64,000 nucleotides of DNA from Streptomyces tsukubensis. Its GTDB lineage: Bacteria > Actinomycetota > Actinomycetes > Streptomycetales > Streptomycetaceae. The translations under genes were made by a program, and so were the position numbers. Shown piece by piece: positions 26,445 through 34,907 of the stretch. The DNA lies in assembly GCF_009296025.1 (NCBI RefSeq), contig NZ_CP045178.1:5952001-6016000 (forward strand), written 5' to 3'. Every line of letters starts with the position of its first letter. Position 1 is the stretch's first letter. The notes beneath the pieces were generated by a model. That model saw only the letters and a program-made list of their open reading frames with translations, made no database searches and was not told the DNA's origin.

Positions 26445-27131
26445 TCAGTCGTCGTCGTTGTCGTCATCGTCGTCGTGGCCGTGGTCGTCGTCACCGTGGT
26501 CGACGGTCACCTGGGACGAGTGCAGGGAGACGTGCCAGTCGCGCTCGTGGCCCTTGCCCGACGTCGTCTCCGCCTCCCACGCCTTCGTGGCGTCGTCGTC
26601 CAGCTCGACCTTGGTCACCTTGCCCTTGGCCGAGGCGGCCTTCGCCGCGTCGAGCGCGGAGGTGGACGAGCCCTTCAGGGCCGACCTGGCCTGCGCCGCG
26701 TCCTCGGCGTCGTCGTCATCGTGCTCCACGTGGGAGCCGAGGACCTTGCCGTTGCCCGGGTCGATGGTCACCTGGTGCCACTGGTTGTTCTTGGCGAGTA
26801 CGTCGACCTCCCAGACCAGACCCTGCGAGTCGTTGTCGAGGTCGGCCGCGATCACCGTGCCCTTGGTGTTCTGGAGAGCCGCCCTGATGGCGTCCTGCGC
26901 GTCGATCCGCGCTGCCTTCGCCTCGGTCGCGTCCTCGGAGGAGCCCTCGTCGCCGTCCTTCAGCTGCACGCTGGAGCGGTGCGAATCCGCCTGCTGCGCG
27001 ACCGACCGGTGCGAGGCGGTCTGCGAGCCCGACGAGGAACCACCGCCGTCCGCGAAGGCCATGGTGCCCGCAGCCCCTCCACCGATGAGGGCGGCGGTGG
27101 CGACGGAAGCGATGACGATGTTGCGCCTCAT
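26445..27131 (-). CDS. Secreted PepSY-domain protein with Asp/His tail
   Basis: 228 residues. Sec signal peptide (RRNIVIASVATAALIGGG then AAGTMAFA), a Ser/His/Gln linker, then two PepSY-like modules (DAQDAIRAALQNTKGTV with WEVDVLAKNNQWHQVTID, and ALDAAKAASAKGKVTKVELD with WEAETTS...DWHVSLHS) and a C-terminal tail of alternating Asp and His (DHGDDDHGHDDDDDN) that could bind metal. Exported, probably periplasmic/wall space. Divergent from a two-component system whose predicted operator lies between them, so it is a likely target. ATG 27131 fixes the signal peptide. Confidence 0.85.
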   Translation of the reverse strand: MRRNIVIASVATAALIGGGAAGTMAFADGGGSSSGSQTASHRSVAQQADSHRSSVQLKDGDEGSSEDATEAKAARIDAQDAIRAALQNTKGTVIAADLDNDSQGLVWEVDVLAKNNQWHQVTIDPGNGKVLGSHVEHDDDDAEDAAQARSALKGSSTSALDAAKAASAKGKVTKVELDDDATKAWEAETTSGKGHERDWHVSLHSSQVTVDHGDDDHGHDDDDDNDDD

Positions 27132-27194
27132 GAGAGATCCCTTCGGTACGTTCTCCGCTGGTGCGGCGACACGGACCAATCTGCTCCCCCGATG

Positions 27195-27231
27195 CTGAAG
27201 CCACCCTGAAGGCACCTGAAGCCCGCTTCAG
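27195..27231. promoter_or_regulatory. CTGAAG direct-repeat operator between divergent genes
   Basis: CTGAAG occurs at 27195-27200, 27206-27211 and 27216-27221, spaced 11 and 10 bp, followed by the inverted copy CTTCAG at 27226-27231. Hexamers repeated once per helical turn are the usual target form of OmpR-family regulators, and the gene just downstream encodes one. Confidence 0.65.
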
Positions 27232-27254
27232 CTTCGATTTGGGAAGCTGGCCCC

Positions 27255-27917
27255 ATGCGCCTGTTGATCGTGGAGGACGAAAAGCGGCTCGCCCTGTCGC
27301 TCGCCAAGGGCCTCACGGCCGAGGGGTACGCCGTGGACGTCGTCCACGACGGCCTGGAAGGGCTCCACCGCGCCACCGAGGACCCCTACGACCTGCTGAT
27401 CCTCGACATCATGCTGCCCGGCATGAACGGATACCGCGTCTGCTCCGCGCTGCGCGCCGCCGGGCACGACGTACCGATCCTCATGCTCACCGCCAAGGAC
27501 GGCGAGTACGACGAGGCCGAGGGGCTGGACACCGGCGCCGACGACTACCTGACCAAGCCGTTCTCGTACGTCGTCCTCGTGGCCAGGGTCAAGGCGCTGC
27601 TGCGCCGCCGAGGCACCGGCGCCTCACCCGTGCACGTCGTCGGCGCCCTGCGGGTGGACACCGCCGCCCGCCGCGTCCACATCGACGAGGAGGAGAAGGT
27701 GCTCACCGCCAAGGAGTTCTCCGTACTCGAACAACTGGTGGTGCGGGCGGGAAACGTCGTATCCAAATCGGAGATCCTTGAACACGTGTGGGACTTCGCC
27801 TACGACGGCGACCCCAACATCGTCGAGGTGTACATCAGTGCCCTGCGCCGCAAACTCGGCGCGGAGCTGATCAGGACCGTACGCGGCGCCGGATACCGGC
27901 TTGAGGCCCCGCGGTGA
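27255..27917 (+). CDS. OmpR/PhoB-type response regulator
   Basis: 220 residues. Receiver with E10/D11 acidic pair (IVEDEKRLAL), phosphoacceptor Asp in LLILDIMLPG, Thr in LMLTAKDG and Lys in DYLTKPFSY; winged-helix C-terminal domain with VLTAKEFSVLEQL and the recognition region ILEHVWDFAYDGDPN. Start ATG 27255. Coupled to the kinase gene by a GTGA overlap at 27914-27917. Predicted to bind the CTGAAG array and to control the divergent PepSY gene and itself. Confidence 0.93.
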   Translation: MRLLIVEDEKRLALSLAKGLTAEGYAVDVVHDGLEGLHRATEDPYDLLILDIMLPGMNGYRVCSALRAAGHDVPILMLTAKDGEYDEAEGLDTGADDYLTKPFSYVVLVARVKALLRRRGTGASPVHVVGALRVDTAARRVHIDEEEKVLTAKEFSVLEQLVVRAGNVVSKSEILEHVWDFAYDGDPNIVEVYISALRRKLGAELIRTVRGAGYRLEAPR

Positions 27918-29380
27918 GGCGGCTGTTCGGCTCCGTACGGGCCAGGGCGACGCTCGGCGCCACCCTTGTGGTCGCCATCGCGCTGATCGCGGCGGGGACC
28001 GCCGTACTGCTGTCGCTCCGAACCAACCTGGTCGACCAGGCGGGCACGCAGGCGGAGTCCCGCGCCCGCGGTATCGCCTCCACCGTGGCGTCGGGGCGCG
28101 CCTGGGACAGACTGGACCTGCCGGACGACGACGACCAGCCCGCCCAGGTCGTGGACGACGACGGCCGGCTGCTCGCCGCCAGCGAGGACCTCGACGCCGT
28201 GAGCGGTACGGGGACGTCGGCCGTACGGCCCGACGCCAGGGCCCTCAGGGACATCGCGGCTCCAGGGGCCCCGGACGACGACGATGACGACTCCTCGGAC
28301 GACGCGCCGGGGGCCGATCCCGACGACCCCGCCGAGATCTCGGACGACGCCGACCTGACCAACGGCAGCGCCACCATCGACGGCGACACCCAGGACTACC
28401 GCTTCGCCGCCGTCGAGGTCGAGCGCGACGACCACAAGGTCGTGGTGCACGCGGGCGCCCCGCTCTCGGCCGAACAGGGCGCCGTGCGGACCGCGCTGAC
28501 CGTCATGCTCATCGGGCTCCCCGTCCTGCTCGTGGTGGTGGCCGCCGTGACCTGGCTGGTCACCCGGCGGGCCCTGCGGCCCGTCGAAGGCATCAGGAGC
28601 GAGATGGCCGCGATCACGGCCTCGCAGGACCTGGCGCGCCGGGTACCCGAGTCCGAGGCGCGCGACGAGATCGCACGGCTGGCCAGAACGACCAACGAGA
28701 CGCTCGCCGCCCTGGAGTCGTCGGTCGAGCGCCAGCGCGGCTTCGTCGCCGACGCCTCGCACGAGCTGCGCAGCCCCATCGCCTCGCTCCGCACCCAGCT
28801 CGAAGTGGGCGCGGCCCATCCCGAGCTGCTCGACCTGGAAGGGGCCGTCGCCGACACCGTGCGGCTCCAGCAGCTCGCCGCCGACCTGCTGCTGCTCGCC
28901 CGTCTCGACGCGGGGGAGCGGCACGGCGGGAAACCCGTGGATCTGGCCGCGCTCGTACGCGAGGAGACGGCGCAGCGCGGCGGGGGCGGCGCGGAGGTGC
29001 GGGTCGAGGAGATCGCCGCCGTCGAGGTCGTCGGGGCACGGGGACAGCTGTCCAGGGTCCTCGGGAACCTGCTGGACAACGCGGAGCGCCACGCGGTCGC
29101 CTCCGTCACCGTCTCCCTGCGCGAGAGCGACGGCTGGGTGGTCGTCGAGGTCGGCGACGACGGCGCGGGGATCCCGGTCGATCAGCGGGAGCGGATCTTC
29201 GAGCGGTTCGTACGGCTTGACGACGCGCGGGCCAGGGACGACGGCGGCGCGGGCCTCGGGCTGGCCATCGCCAGGGACGTGGCGGTGCGGCACGGCGGCA
29301 CGCTGACGGTGGGGGAGTCGGCGGCGGGAGGAGCCTGCTTCCGGCTTCGGCTGCCGCGCGGGGGCGGCGCGGTGCTGTAG
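27914..29380 (+). CDS. Sensor histidine kinase with acidic extracytoplasmic domain
   Basis: 488 residues from GTG 27914. TM1 near residues 10-32, an extracytoplasmic domain of roughly 150 residues holding an acidic run (DDDDDDSSDDAPGADPDDPA), TM2 near 200-220, HAMP, then HisKA with FVADASHELRSPIASLRTQL and HATPase_c with a DNAERHAV N box and GAGLGLAIARD loop. The acidic run could sense cations or envelope state, in keeping with the metal-binding-like tail of the neighbouring PepSY protein. Known PepSY/kinase pairings suggest envelope-stress signalling; the signal is not known. Confidence 0.92.
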   Translation: MRRLFGSVRARATLGATLVVAIALIAAGTAVLLSLRTNLVDQAGTQAESRARGIASTVASGRAWDRLDLPDDDDQPAQVVDDDGRLLAASEDLDAVSGTGTSAVRPDARALRDIAAPGAPDDDDDDSSDDAPGADPDDPAEISDDADLTNGSATIDGDTQDYRFAAVEVERDDHKVVVHAGAPLSAEQGAVRTALTVMLIGLPVLLVVVAAVTWLVTRRALRPVEGIRSEMAAITASQDLARRVPESEARDEIARLARTTNETLAALESSVERQRGFVADASHELRSPIASLRTQLEVGAAHPELLDLEGAVADTVRLQQLAADLLLLARLDAGERHGGKPVDLAALVREETAQRGGGGAEVRVEEIAAVEVVGARGQLSRVLGNLLDNAERHAVASVTVSLRESDGWVVVEVGDDGAGIPVDQRERIFERFVRLDDARARDDGGAGLGLAIARDVAVRHGGTLTVGESAAGGACFRLRLPRGGGAVL

Positions 29381-29439
29381 GCCGGCTGGCAGCGCGGGGG
29401 GTACGGCCCTGCGGGAGGTACGGCGGTCCTGCGGGAGAT

Positions 29440-29730
29440 GCGGTCCTGTAGGGCGCGCGCGTCGTGGGTGCTGCCCGGCCTGGCCGTCCGAGGGGCGGCG
29501 GGCAGCGGGAGGGCAGGAGGCCGGGTGGATCGGGGGCCGGAAGGATCGGGTGGGTCGGAGGCCGGGAGGGGCGGAGGCCGGGTGGGCCCGGACTGCGGTC
29601 CTGTAGGGCGGGCGCGTCGTGGGTGCTGCCCGGCCTGGCTGTCCGAGGGGCGGCGGGCAGCGGGAGGGCAGGAGGCCGGGTGGATCGGGGGCCGGAGGGA
29701 TCGGGTGGGTCGGAGGCCGGGTGGGCCCGG
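29440..29730. repeat. 155-bp tandem duplication
   Basis: A segment beginning GCGGTCCTGTAGGGCG at 29440 recurs at 29595 and stays nearly identical to 29730; the second copy lacks one 16-bp internal repeat of CGGAGGCCGGGAGGGG. It fills most of the 415-bp gap between the kinase gene and absC (29381-29795), which otherwise holds nothing recognisable. Confidence 0.85.
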
Positions 29731-29795
29731 AAGCCGGGTGCGGCCGGGCCGGGCGGGCGGTGTCTCCCGGCCCGGCCACCCCGCGGCTCCGCCGG

Positions 29796-30272
29796 TCAGT
29801 GCCTCCCGCGCTTGGCCCGCAGCTCGGACGCGATCGGTGCGAGCGACGCGTGCAGCCGGGTCAGTTCTTCGGGCGCGAGGCGGTCGATGAAGTGGCGGCG
29901 CACCGAGGCCACGTGGTGCGGCGCGACCTTCCGCATGGTGTCGAGACCCGCGTCCGTGAGGACGGCGAAGAGACCGCGGCGGTCCGACTCGCAGCTCTCG
30001 CGGCGGACGAGCCCGGCCCTCTCCATACGGGTGATCTGATGGGAGAGTCGGCTCTTGGACTGGAGCGTCACGTCGGCCAGGTCGCTCATCCGCAGCCGAA
30101 GCTCGTCCGACTCGGAGAGATTGACCAGGATCTCGTAGTCGTTCATGGTCAGCCCGAACGGCTGAAGGTCCTTTTCGAGCTGGTAGGTCAGCAGCCTGTT
30201 GACGTCTAGGTGGGTGCGCCAGGTGCACTGCTCGGCTTCGCTGAGCCAGGGCGTGGCCGTCTCGGTCTCCAT
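29796..30272 (-). CDS. absC: AbsC, MarR-family regulator of antibiotic production
   Basis: 158 residues, METETATPWLSEAEQ at the start, with a winged helix (LRMSDLADVTLQSKSRLSHQ, TRMERAGLVRRESCESDRRG) typical of MarR proteins. A His cluster in VAPHHVASVRRHF is consistent with the zinc-binding AdcR-like subgroup. In S. coelicolor AbsC (SCO5405, recalled) controls actinorhodin and a zincophore pathway with zinc. The start ATG 30272 lacks a good ribosome site and lies close to an AT-rich promoter-like sequence, so a leaderless mRNA is possible. Divergence from recalled sequence was not measured. Confidence 0.88.
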   Translation of the reverse strand: METETATPWLSEAEQCTWRTHLDVNRLLTYQLEKDLQPFGLTMNDYEILVNLSESDELRLRMSDLADVTLQSKSRLSHQITRMERAGLVRRESCESDRRGLFAVLTDAGLDTMRKVAPHHVASVRRHFIDRLAPEELTRLHASLAPIASELRAKRGRH

Positions 30273-30276
30273 GAAG

Positions 30277-30296
30277 CAACTCTACCTAAAAAGTTG
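30277..30296 (-). promoter_or_regulatory. Inverted repeat at the absC start, probable autoregulatory site
   Basis: CAACT (30277-30281) and AGTTG (30292-30296) form an inverted repeat with a 10-nt AT-rich spacer only 5 bases upstream of the absC ATG, overlapping the expected promoter. MarR proteins usually bind such sites in their own promoters. Confidence 0.4.
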
Positions 30297-30395
30297 AAAA
30301 GCGAACGAACGGGTGATGTGAGGTGCCGCACGGGAGCGTCCGCGGCGGCGGAGTGATGGTGCGCCCGTTCGAAGTCACACTCCGCAGACTACCGC

Positions 30396-31187
30396 TCACA
30401 GTCCGAATCGCCGCTGGAGGTCTCCCAGTTGGCCGGGCATTCGGGGCGTACCCGGCGTTCCGGTCCCGCCACCCGGCCCACCTCCTGGGACTCCCGCCTG
30501 CTGTGGCACCGCCCCGGTGGGTGCCTCGGCCATCAGTACCTCCGTGGACTGGAGCAGCACCGTGCCCGCCCCCACGAACTCGAACTGGTGCTCCTCGCCC
30601 GACTCGCCGCCGATACCCGTCAGCGCCCTGACACCGCCGAGTACGCCCTCCATGTAGCCGTGGTCGTAGTGGTGGCAGGGGGAGGGGCAGTCGGCCCAGC
30701 CGACAAGGGCCTGCGGGTCCACCCGCAGTGGCGGCTCCATGAAGACCACCGGGCCGTTGGACGCGGCCACGAACTTGCCCGTGCCGATCAGCGTCAGGAA
30801 GCCGGGGACGATGGACTGCTTCAGGGCGAGCGACGGCTCGTACGCGAGCAGATTGCCCGAGCGGACCGTGAGGTTGCCGTCCTCCAGGTCGAAGGAGTTC
30901 ACATCGAAGGCCCGGTCGGCGAGGAGCATCTTGCCCCGGCCCTCGGCCACCACCCAGTCGTCGGCGTGCAGCGGCGAGTGGAAACTGGTCCTCAGCAGCC
31001 GGTCGAAACGGCCGTGGCCGATACCGTTGAAGTCGATGTTCCCGTAGTAGGCGATCATCTTGCCCTTCTGCAGGAACCACTGGCCGTCCGCCAGCTCCAC
31101 GCAGAAGGTGTAGGGATTGACGTTGTCGTTCCGCGGCAGTGTCACCGGGTCGAACACGGCGGGGCCCGCCGGTGCGGGGTGGCTCAC
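30396..31187 (-). CDS. AIM24 family protein 3 of 3
   Basis: 263 residues of the AIM24 beta-sandwich family: repeated motifs such as WFLQKGKMIAYYGNIDF, WVVAEGRGKMLLAD and LTVRSGNLLAYEPSL, followed by a Gly/Pro-rich tail. ATG 31187 overlaps the stop of the preceding paralogue (ATGA). AIM24 proteins are poorly understood; the mitochondrial relative shapes cristae, and bacterial copies are sometimes linked to membrane or phage-shock proteins. Confidence 0.85.
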   Translation of the reverse strand: MSHPAPAGPAVFDPVTLPRNDNVNPYTFCVELADGQWFLQKGKMIAYYGNIDFNGIGHGRFDRLLRTSFHSPLHADDWVVAEGRGKMLLADRAFDVNSFDLEDGNLTVRSGNLLAYEPSLALKQSIVPGFLTLIGTGKFVAASNGPVVFMEPPLRVDPQALVGWADCPSPCHHYDHGYMEGVLGGVRALTGIGGESGEEHQFEFVGAGTVLLQSTEVLMAEAPTGAVPQQAGVPGGGPGGGTGTPGTPRMPGQLGDLQRRFGL

Positions 31188-31834
31188 AGTTTCTCCTCCG
31201 AGGCCTGTACGTACACGGCGCCGCTGCCCGACAGTTCGAGTTGGAAGGCCTCGCCCGAGCCGCGTCCGACCATCTCGCGCCAGCCCAGGGCCGTGGACAG
31301 CTTGTTCCGTACGTCGCCGTGGTGGGCCACATAGGCCTGCGGGTCGACGTGGATGGGGCGCCGCGGCGTGATCGGCACCTCGATGACGCCTCCGTGAGCC
31401 ATCACCGCCACCGCGCCGCGCCCCTTCAGGGTCGTGGTGAACAGGCCCTGCCCGGTGACCTGGCCGCGCACCATGCCCATCACCCCGCCCTGCGAGCCCA
31501 TGAACATCGTGCCCTGCTGGAGGGTGCCCTCGAAGGCCAGCAGCCGGTCGGCCTCGACGTACAGCGTGTCGCCGTCGAGGCCGATGACCTGCACATGGTG
31601 GCCGCCGTGACCGAAGAGCACGGTGCCCTGGCCCTCGACGGACATCAGTGGCGTCGCCTCATTGGCCACCCTGCGGCCGATCATGGACATGACCCCGCCC
31701 TGACCGCCCTGGATGTTGGGGGTGAAACTCACGTCGCCCCGGTAGGCGAGCATCGCGCCGCGCTGGCTGAACAGCCGCTGTCCGGGTACGACGGTCGCCT
31801 CGACCATGCGGGAGTTGATCTCGCGGAACGTCAT
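31184..31834 (-). CDS. AIM24 family protein 2 of 3
   Basis: 216 residues, same fold as its neighbours: RLFSQRGAMLAYRGDVSFTP, GTVLFGHGGHHVQVIGLDGD, LYVEADRLLAFEGTL, then TTTLKGRGAVAVMAHGG. Start codon shares one base with the stop of the first paralogue. No signal peptide or membrane helix. Confidence 0.88.
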   Translation of the reverse strand: MTFREINSRMVEATVVPGQRLFSQRGAMLAYRGDVSFTPNIQGGQGGVMSMIGRRVANEATPLMSVEGQGTVLFGHGGHHVQVIGLDGDTLYVEADRLLAFEGTLQQGTMFMGSQGGVMGMVRGQVTGQGLFTTTLKGRGAVAVMAHGGVIEVPITPRRPIHVDPQAYVAHHGDVRNKLSTALGWREMVGRGSGEAFQLELSGSGAVYVQASEEKL

Positions 31835-32472
31835 CAGACATCGCCCCCGACCGTGTTCCGCTCGCTGGGCTGCACATAGACGAGCCCCTCGCCCTCGAAC
31901 CTGATCTGGAACGCCTCGCCGCCACCCTCGCCGAGATACGTACGGAACGTCACCCCCGACTGGAAGTGCTGGCGCAGATCGCCCTGGTGGGCGATGTAGG
32001 CGCCGGGGTCCACCTGGAGCGGATACTGCGAACTGACGCGCAGTACCACCGCGGGCCCGTCGGAGAGGAGCGCCGCCTGGCCGGTGCCCTCGACGGTCGT
32101 GGTGAACAGGCCGTTGCCCTGGGCCGCGCCGCGCATCCCCGTGAAACTGGTCCCGGTGCGCAGCCCCGCGTCGGTGCAGAGGAGATTGCTCGCCTCGACG
32201 TACAGCTTCTCGCCCCGCAGTGTCACCAGGTTGATCTCGCTCGCCCGGTCGGCGAACCAGCAGGTCCCCTCGCCCTTGACCTCCATCACCGTCATCTGTT
32301 CGCCGGTGAGACGGCGCGTGACCATGCCGCGCACCCCGTCACCGCCGCCCGTCATCTTCTTGAACGCCATCCGGCCGTCGTAGGCGACCATCGAACCGTT
32401 CTTCGCCTTCACGGCGTCGCCGGACATGTCGACGGCGAGCACCTTGCTGCCTTGGAGTCGGAACTGAGCCAC
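31834..32472 (-). CDS. AIM24 family protein 1 of 3
   Basis: 212 residues: KVLAVDMSGDAVKAKNGSMV, GEGTCWFADRASEINLVTL, LYVEASNLLCTDAGL, TTTVEGTGQAALLSDGPA. First gene of a three-gene operon with overlapping or abutting junctions, so the three paralogues are made in equal register. Probably act together as a hetero-oligomer, by inference. Confidence 0.88.
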   Translation of the reverse strand: MAQFRLQGSKVLAVDMSGDAVKAKNGSMVAYDGRMAFKKMTGGGDGVRGMVTRRLTGEQMTVMEVKGEGTCWFADRASEINLVTLRGEKLYVEASNLLCTDAGLRTGTSFTGMRGAAQGNGLFTTTVEGTGQAALLSDGPAVVLRVSSQYPLQVDPGAYIAHQGDLRQHFQSGVTFRTYLGEGGGEAFQIRFEGEGLVYVQPSERNTVGGDV

Positions 32473-32694
32473 GCCGTCGACGGTATCGGGCGGGGGCTGG
32501 GGCGAACAGGGGCGAACGGGGGGTGACCACCCTGATCCGACCCTGATCTCGGCCCCTTGTCCTGCCCATTGCCGGACGCCCGGCCGGACCCTGCTACGGC
32601 GGGATCGGCACGGGCTGTCAGAATGGACCCCAGCTTGTGCATGCGTTCACAAGATCGCAGCCCAGCTCGACGCAGAACAGCTCGACGCAGCACA

Positions 32695-32726
32695 CCCCAG
32701 TACTGCACAACCCCAGTACTGCACAA
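32695..32726. repeat. 16-bp tandem repeat in an intergenic region
   Basis: CCCCAGTACTGCACAA is present twice in perfect tandem (32695-32710, 32711-32726); just upstream AGCTCGACGCAG also occurs twice. They lie in the 286-bp divergent gap between the AIM24 operon and the DUF3817 gene. Confidence 0.85.
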
Positions 32727-32758
32727 CCCCGCCTCCTCACGCCGAAGGTGCCGCCTCC

Positions 32759-33103
32759 GTGGACATCAAGACAGCTTCAGCTCTCCGCCGCCTCCGTCTG
32801 GTCTCCGCCCCCGAGGCGGTCTCCTTCCTCCTCCTGCTGCTCTGCTCGGTGCTGAAGCGCACCACGGACTTCAACGGTGTCCCCGTCATGGGCATGGTCC
32901 ACGGCGTGCTGTTCGTCCTGTACGTGATTTTCTGGCTGGACGCCTGGAACCGCGCCAAGTGGTCGGCGGGGCGGGGCATCCTCTACTTCGTCCTCTCGGT
33001 GCTGCCGACCGGCGGCTTCTTCGCCGAGCGCAAGCTCAAGGGCGAGGCAGAGGCCGCCGTCATCGCTTCCCGTGCCCGCCGTGAAGGGGTCGTGAACGTA
33101 TGA
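32759..33103 (+). CDS. DUF3817 family membrane protein
   Basis: 114 residues from GTG 32759 with three membrane segments: [38 protein letters not shown] and [18 protein letters not shown]. This short three-helix pattern with a central [12 protein letters not shown] segment defines DUF3817. Function unknown. Stop overlaps the ATG of the next gene (ATGA). A second DUF3817 gene lies at 34448. Confidence 0.85.
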   Translation: MDIKTASALRRLRLVSAPEAVSFLLLLLCSVLKRTTDFNGVPVMGMVHGVLFVLYVIFWLDAWNRAKWSAGRGILYFVLSVLPTGGFFAERKLKGEAEAAVIASRARREGVVNV

Positions 33104-33423
33104 TCGTCGCCTTCTCGGTCTCTCCCCTCGGCGTCGGCGACGACGTGGGCGAATACGTGGCGGAGGCGGTCCGCGTCGTACGCGAATCGGGGCTCCCGCA
33201 CCGCACGGACGCCATGTTCACCTCAATCGAAGGTGAGTGGGACGAGGTCATGGACGTCGTCAAGCGCGCCACCGCCGCCGTGGAAGCACGCTCGACCCGC
33301 GTCTCCCTCGTCCTGAAGGCAGACATCAGGCCGGGCGTCACCGACGGTCTGACCTCCAAGGTCGCCACCGTCGACCGTTACCTGGCGGATGACGACGCGG
33401 ACGCCGCCCCCGGAGCGCCGTAA
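33100..33423 (+). CDS. MTH1187/YkoF-like thiamine-binding-type protein
   Basis: 107 residues: [40 protein letters not shown] and [17 protein letters not shown] match the MTH1187 (DUF77) ferredoxin-like fold, some members of which bind thiamine or related ligands. Translationally coupled to the DUF3817 gene. Confidence 0.85.
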   Translation: MIVAFSVSPLGVGDDVGEYVAEAVRVVRESGLPHRTDAMFTSIEGEWDEVMDVVKRATAAVEARSTRVSLVLKADIRPGVTDGLTSKVATVDRYLADDDADAAPGAP

Positions 33424-33872
33424 CGTCTACGCACCGCCCGTGGTTCCACCCCCGGCCCTCGCGCGCCGCACGGCGCGCGAGGGCCGCGGCTTGCCCCGAT
33501 CGAGTCCCTCGGGTCCGTGGCCGGGGTCGGTCCTATGGGCGGACGTATCGCCGCGACGTCACCGCTCGGCGCCGCTGCCGCCCGCGCCGTCGACAAGGGC
33601 GGTTCCCAGCGGCGTACGCGGGTACACCACCCGTCGCCCCTGCCTGTTCGACTCCGGTAACCCCGCGCCGCGCAGGGCACCGGTGCGGTCATCGCCGCCG
33701 CGGGTCTCCTCGGTACCTGCTCCTGCCCGGCGCTCGCCGATGCAGGGCAGGCAGTGCGGCGCGGCCCCTCGGGGCGGGTACGTACCGCCCGGAGAGACGT
33801 ACGTACCGCCCGGGGAGACCGATGTATGAGACAGAGCTGACCCGCATGTGACCGGCCGGTAGGGTCTGAGGC
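33424..33872. other. 449-bp intergenic region with 21-bp tandem repeat
   Basis: No gene is supported on either strand. Near its 3' end GTACGTACCGCCCGG plus GAGAC/GGAGAC recurs as a 21-bp unit at 33778-33798 and 33799-33819 with one mismatch. The rest is Pro/Arg-codon-like GC-rich sequence. Confidence 0.6.
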
Positions 33873-34379
33873 GTGCCGAAGCCGCTCAGTCTCCCCTTCG
33901 ACCCCATCGCCCGCGCGGACGAACTCTGGCAGCGCCGTTGGGGCGCCGTGCCCTCGATGGCCGCCATCACGTCGATCATGCGCGCCCAGCAGATCCTGCT
34001 CGCCGAGGTCGACGCGGTCGTCCGGCCGTACGGGCTGACCTTCGCGCGGTACGAGGCGTTGGTGCTGCTCACCTTCTCCAAGGCCGGTGAGCTGCCGATG
34101 TCCAAGATCGGTGAGCGGCTGATGGTGCACCCCACCTCGGTCACCAACACCGTGGACAGGCTGGTGCGCTCCGGACTCGTCGCCAAGCGGCCCAACCCCA
34201 ACGACGGGCGCGGCACCCTCGCCTCCATCACCGACAAGGGGCGTGAAGTCGTTGACGCGGCGTCCCACGATCTGATGGAAATGGATTTCGGGCTCGGCGC
34301 CTACGACGCGGAGGAGTGCGGAGAGATCTTCGCCCTGCTGAGGCCCCTGCGGGTGGCCGCGGAGGACTTCGAGGAATAG
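33873..34379 (+). CDS. MarR-family transcriptional regulator
   Basis: 168 residues from GTG 33873. Winged helix with ARYEALVLLTFSKAGELPMS, HPTSVTNTVDRLVRSGLVAK and RPNPNDGRGTLASIT wing. The ligand is unknown. It lies 68 bp before a DUF3817 gene and about 560 bp before icmA, so it is one candidate regulator of that region. Confidence 0.9.
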   Translation: MPKPLSLPFDPIARADELWQRRWGAVPSMAAITSIMRAQQILLAEVDAVVRPYGLTFARYEALVLLTFSKAGELPMSKIGERLMVHPTSVTNTVDRLVRSGLVAKRPNPNDGRGTLASITDKGREVVDAASHDLMEMDFGLGAYDAEECGEIFALLRPLRVAAEDFEE

Positions 34380-34447
34380 GCCGTCGTCAGCGTGCGGGGG
34401 CGGCCCCCGCGAAGATCGCCCCCTTGCGCCCCGTTACGCTCGTGTGC

Positions 34448-34828
34448 ATGAAAAAGAGCGTGCTGACCCGGTATCGCGTGATGGCCTATGTCACCGGTGT
34501 CCTGCTGGTCCTGCTGACCATCGGCGTCATCGCCAAGTACCTGCTGGACATCGGCGCCGCCGTCGGTCCCACGTACGTCATCGCCATCGCCCACGGCTGG
34601 CTCTACGTCGTCTACCTGATCTTCGCCTTCGACCTGGGTTCCAAGGCCAAGTGGCCGGTGGGCAAGCAGCTCTGGGTCCTGCTCGCTGGCACGATCCCGA
34701 CCGCGGCCTTCTTCGTCGAGCGCAGGATCTCGCGCGAGCTTGAGGCGCGTGCGGCTGCCGAGTCCGGCGCGGCCGTACCGGGTACCCGTGCGGAGGCCAC
34801 GCAGGGCGCTGCGCCCAAGAGTCTCTGA
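34448..34828 (+). CDS. DUF3817 family membrane protein (second copy)
   Basis: 126 residues with three membrane segments: YRVMAYVTGVLLVLLTIGV, YVIAIAHGWLYVVYLIFAF and LWVLLAGTIPTAAFFVER, the same arrangement as the gene at 32759, plus an Ala/Glu-rich cytoplasmic tail. Function unknown. Confidence 0.85.
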   Translation: MKKSVLTRYRVMAYVTGVLLVLLTIGVIAKYLLDIGAAVGPTYVIAIAHGWLYVVYLIFAFDLGSKAKWPVGKQLWVLLAGTIPTAAFFVERRISRELEARAAAESGAAVPGTRAEATQGAAPKSL

Positions 34829-34907
34829 GGGCTGAAAGAGCCGCATCAAGGGCTCCAACAGGGACTTCGGACCGCCGTACGCACCGTGCGGCGGTTCTGC
34901 CATCGAC

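Noticed and set aside
29440..29890. Plus-strand reading frames over the 155-bp duplication
   Set aside because: Duplicated Gly/Arg-rich translation, no start signals and no conserved features.
33378..34268. Minus-strand frame across the MarR gene and its upstream gap
   Set aside because: Antisense to a recognised MarR gene and otherwise low-complexity.
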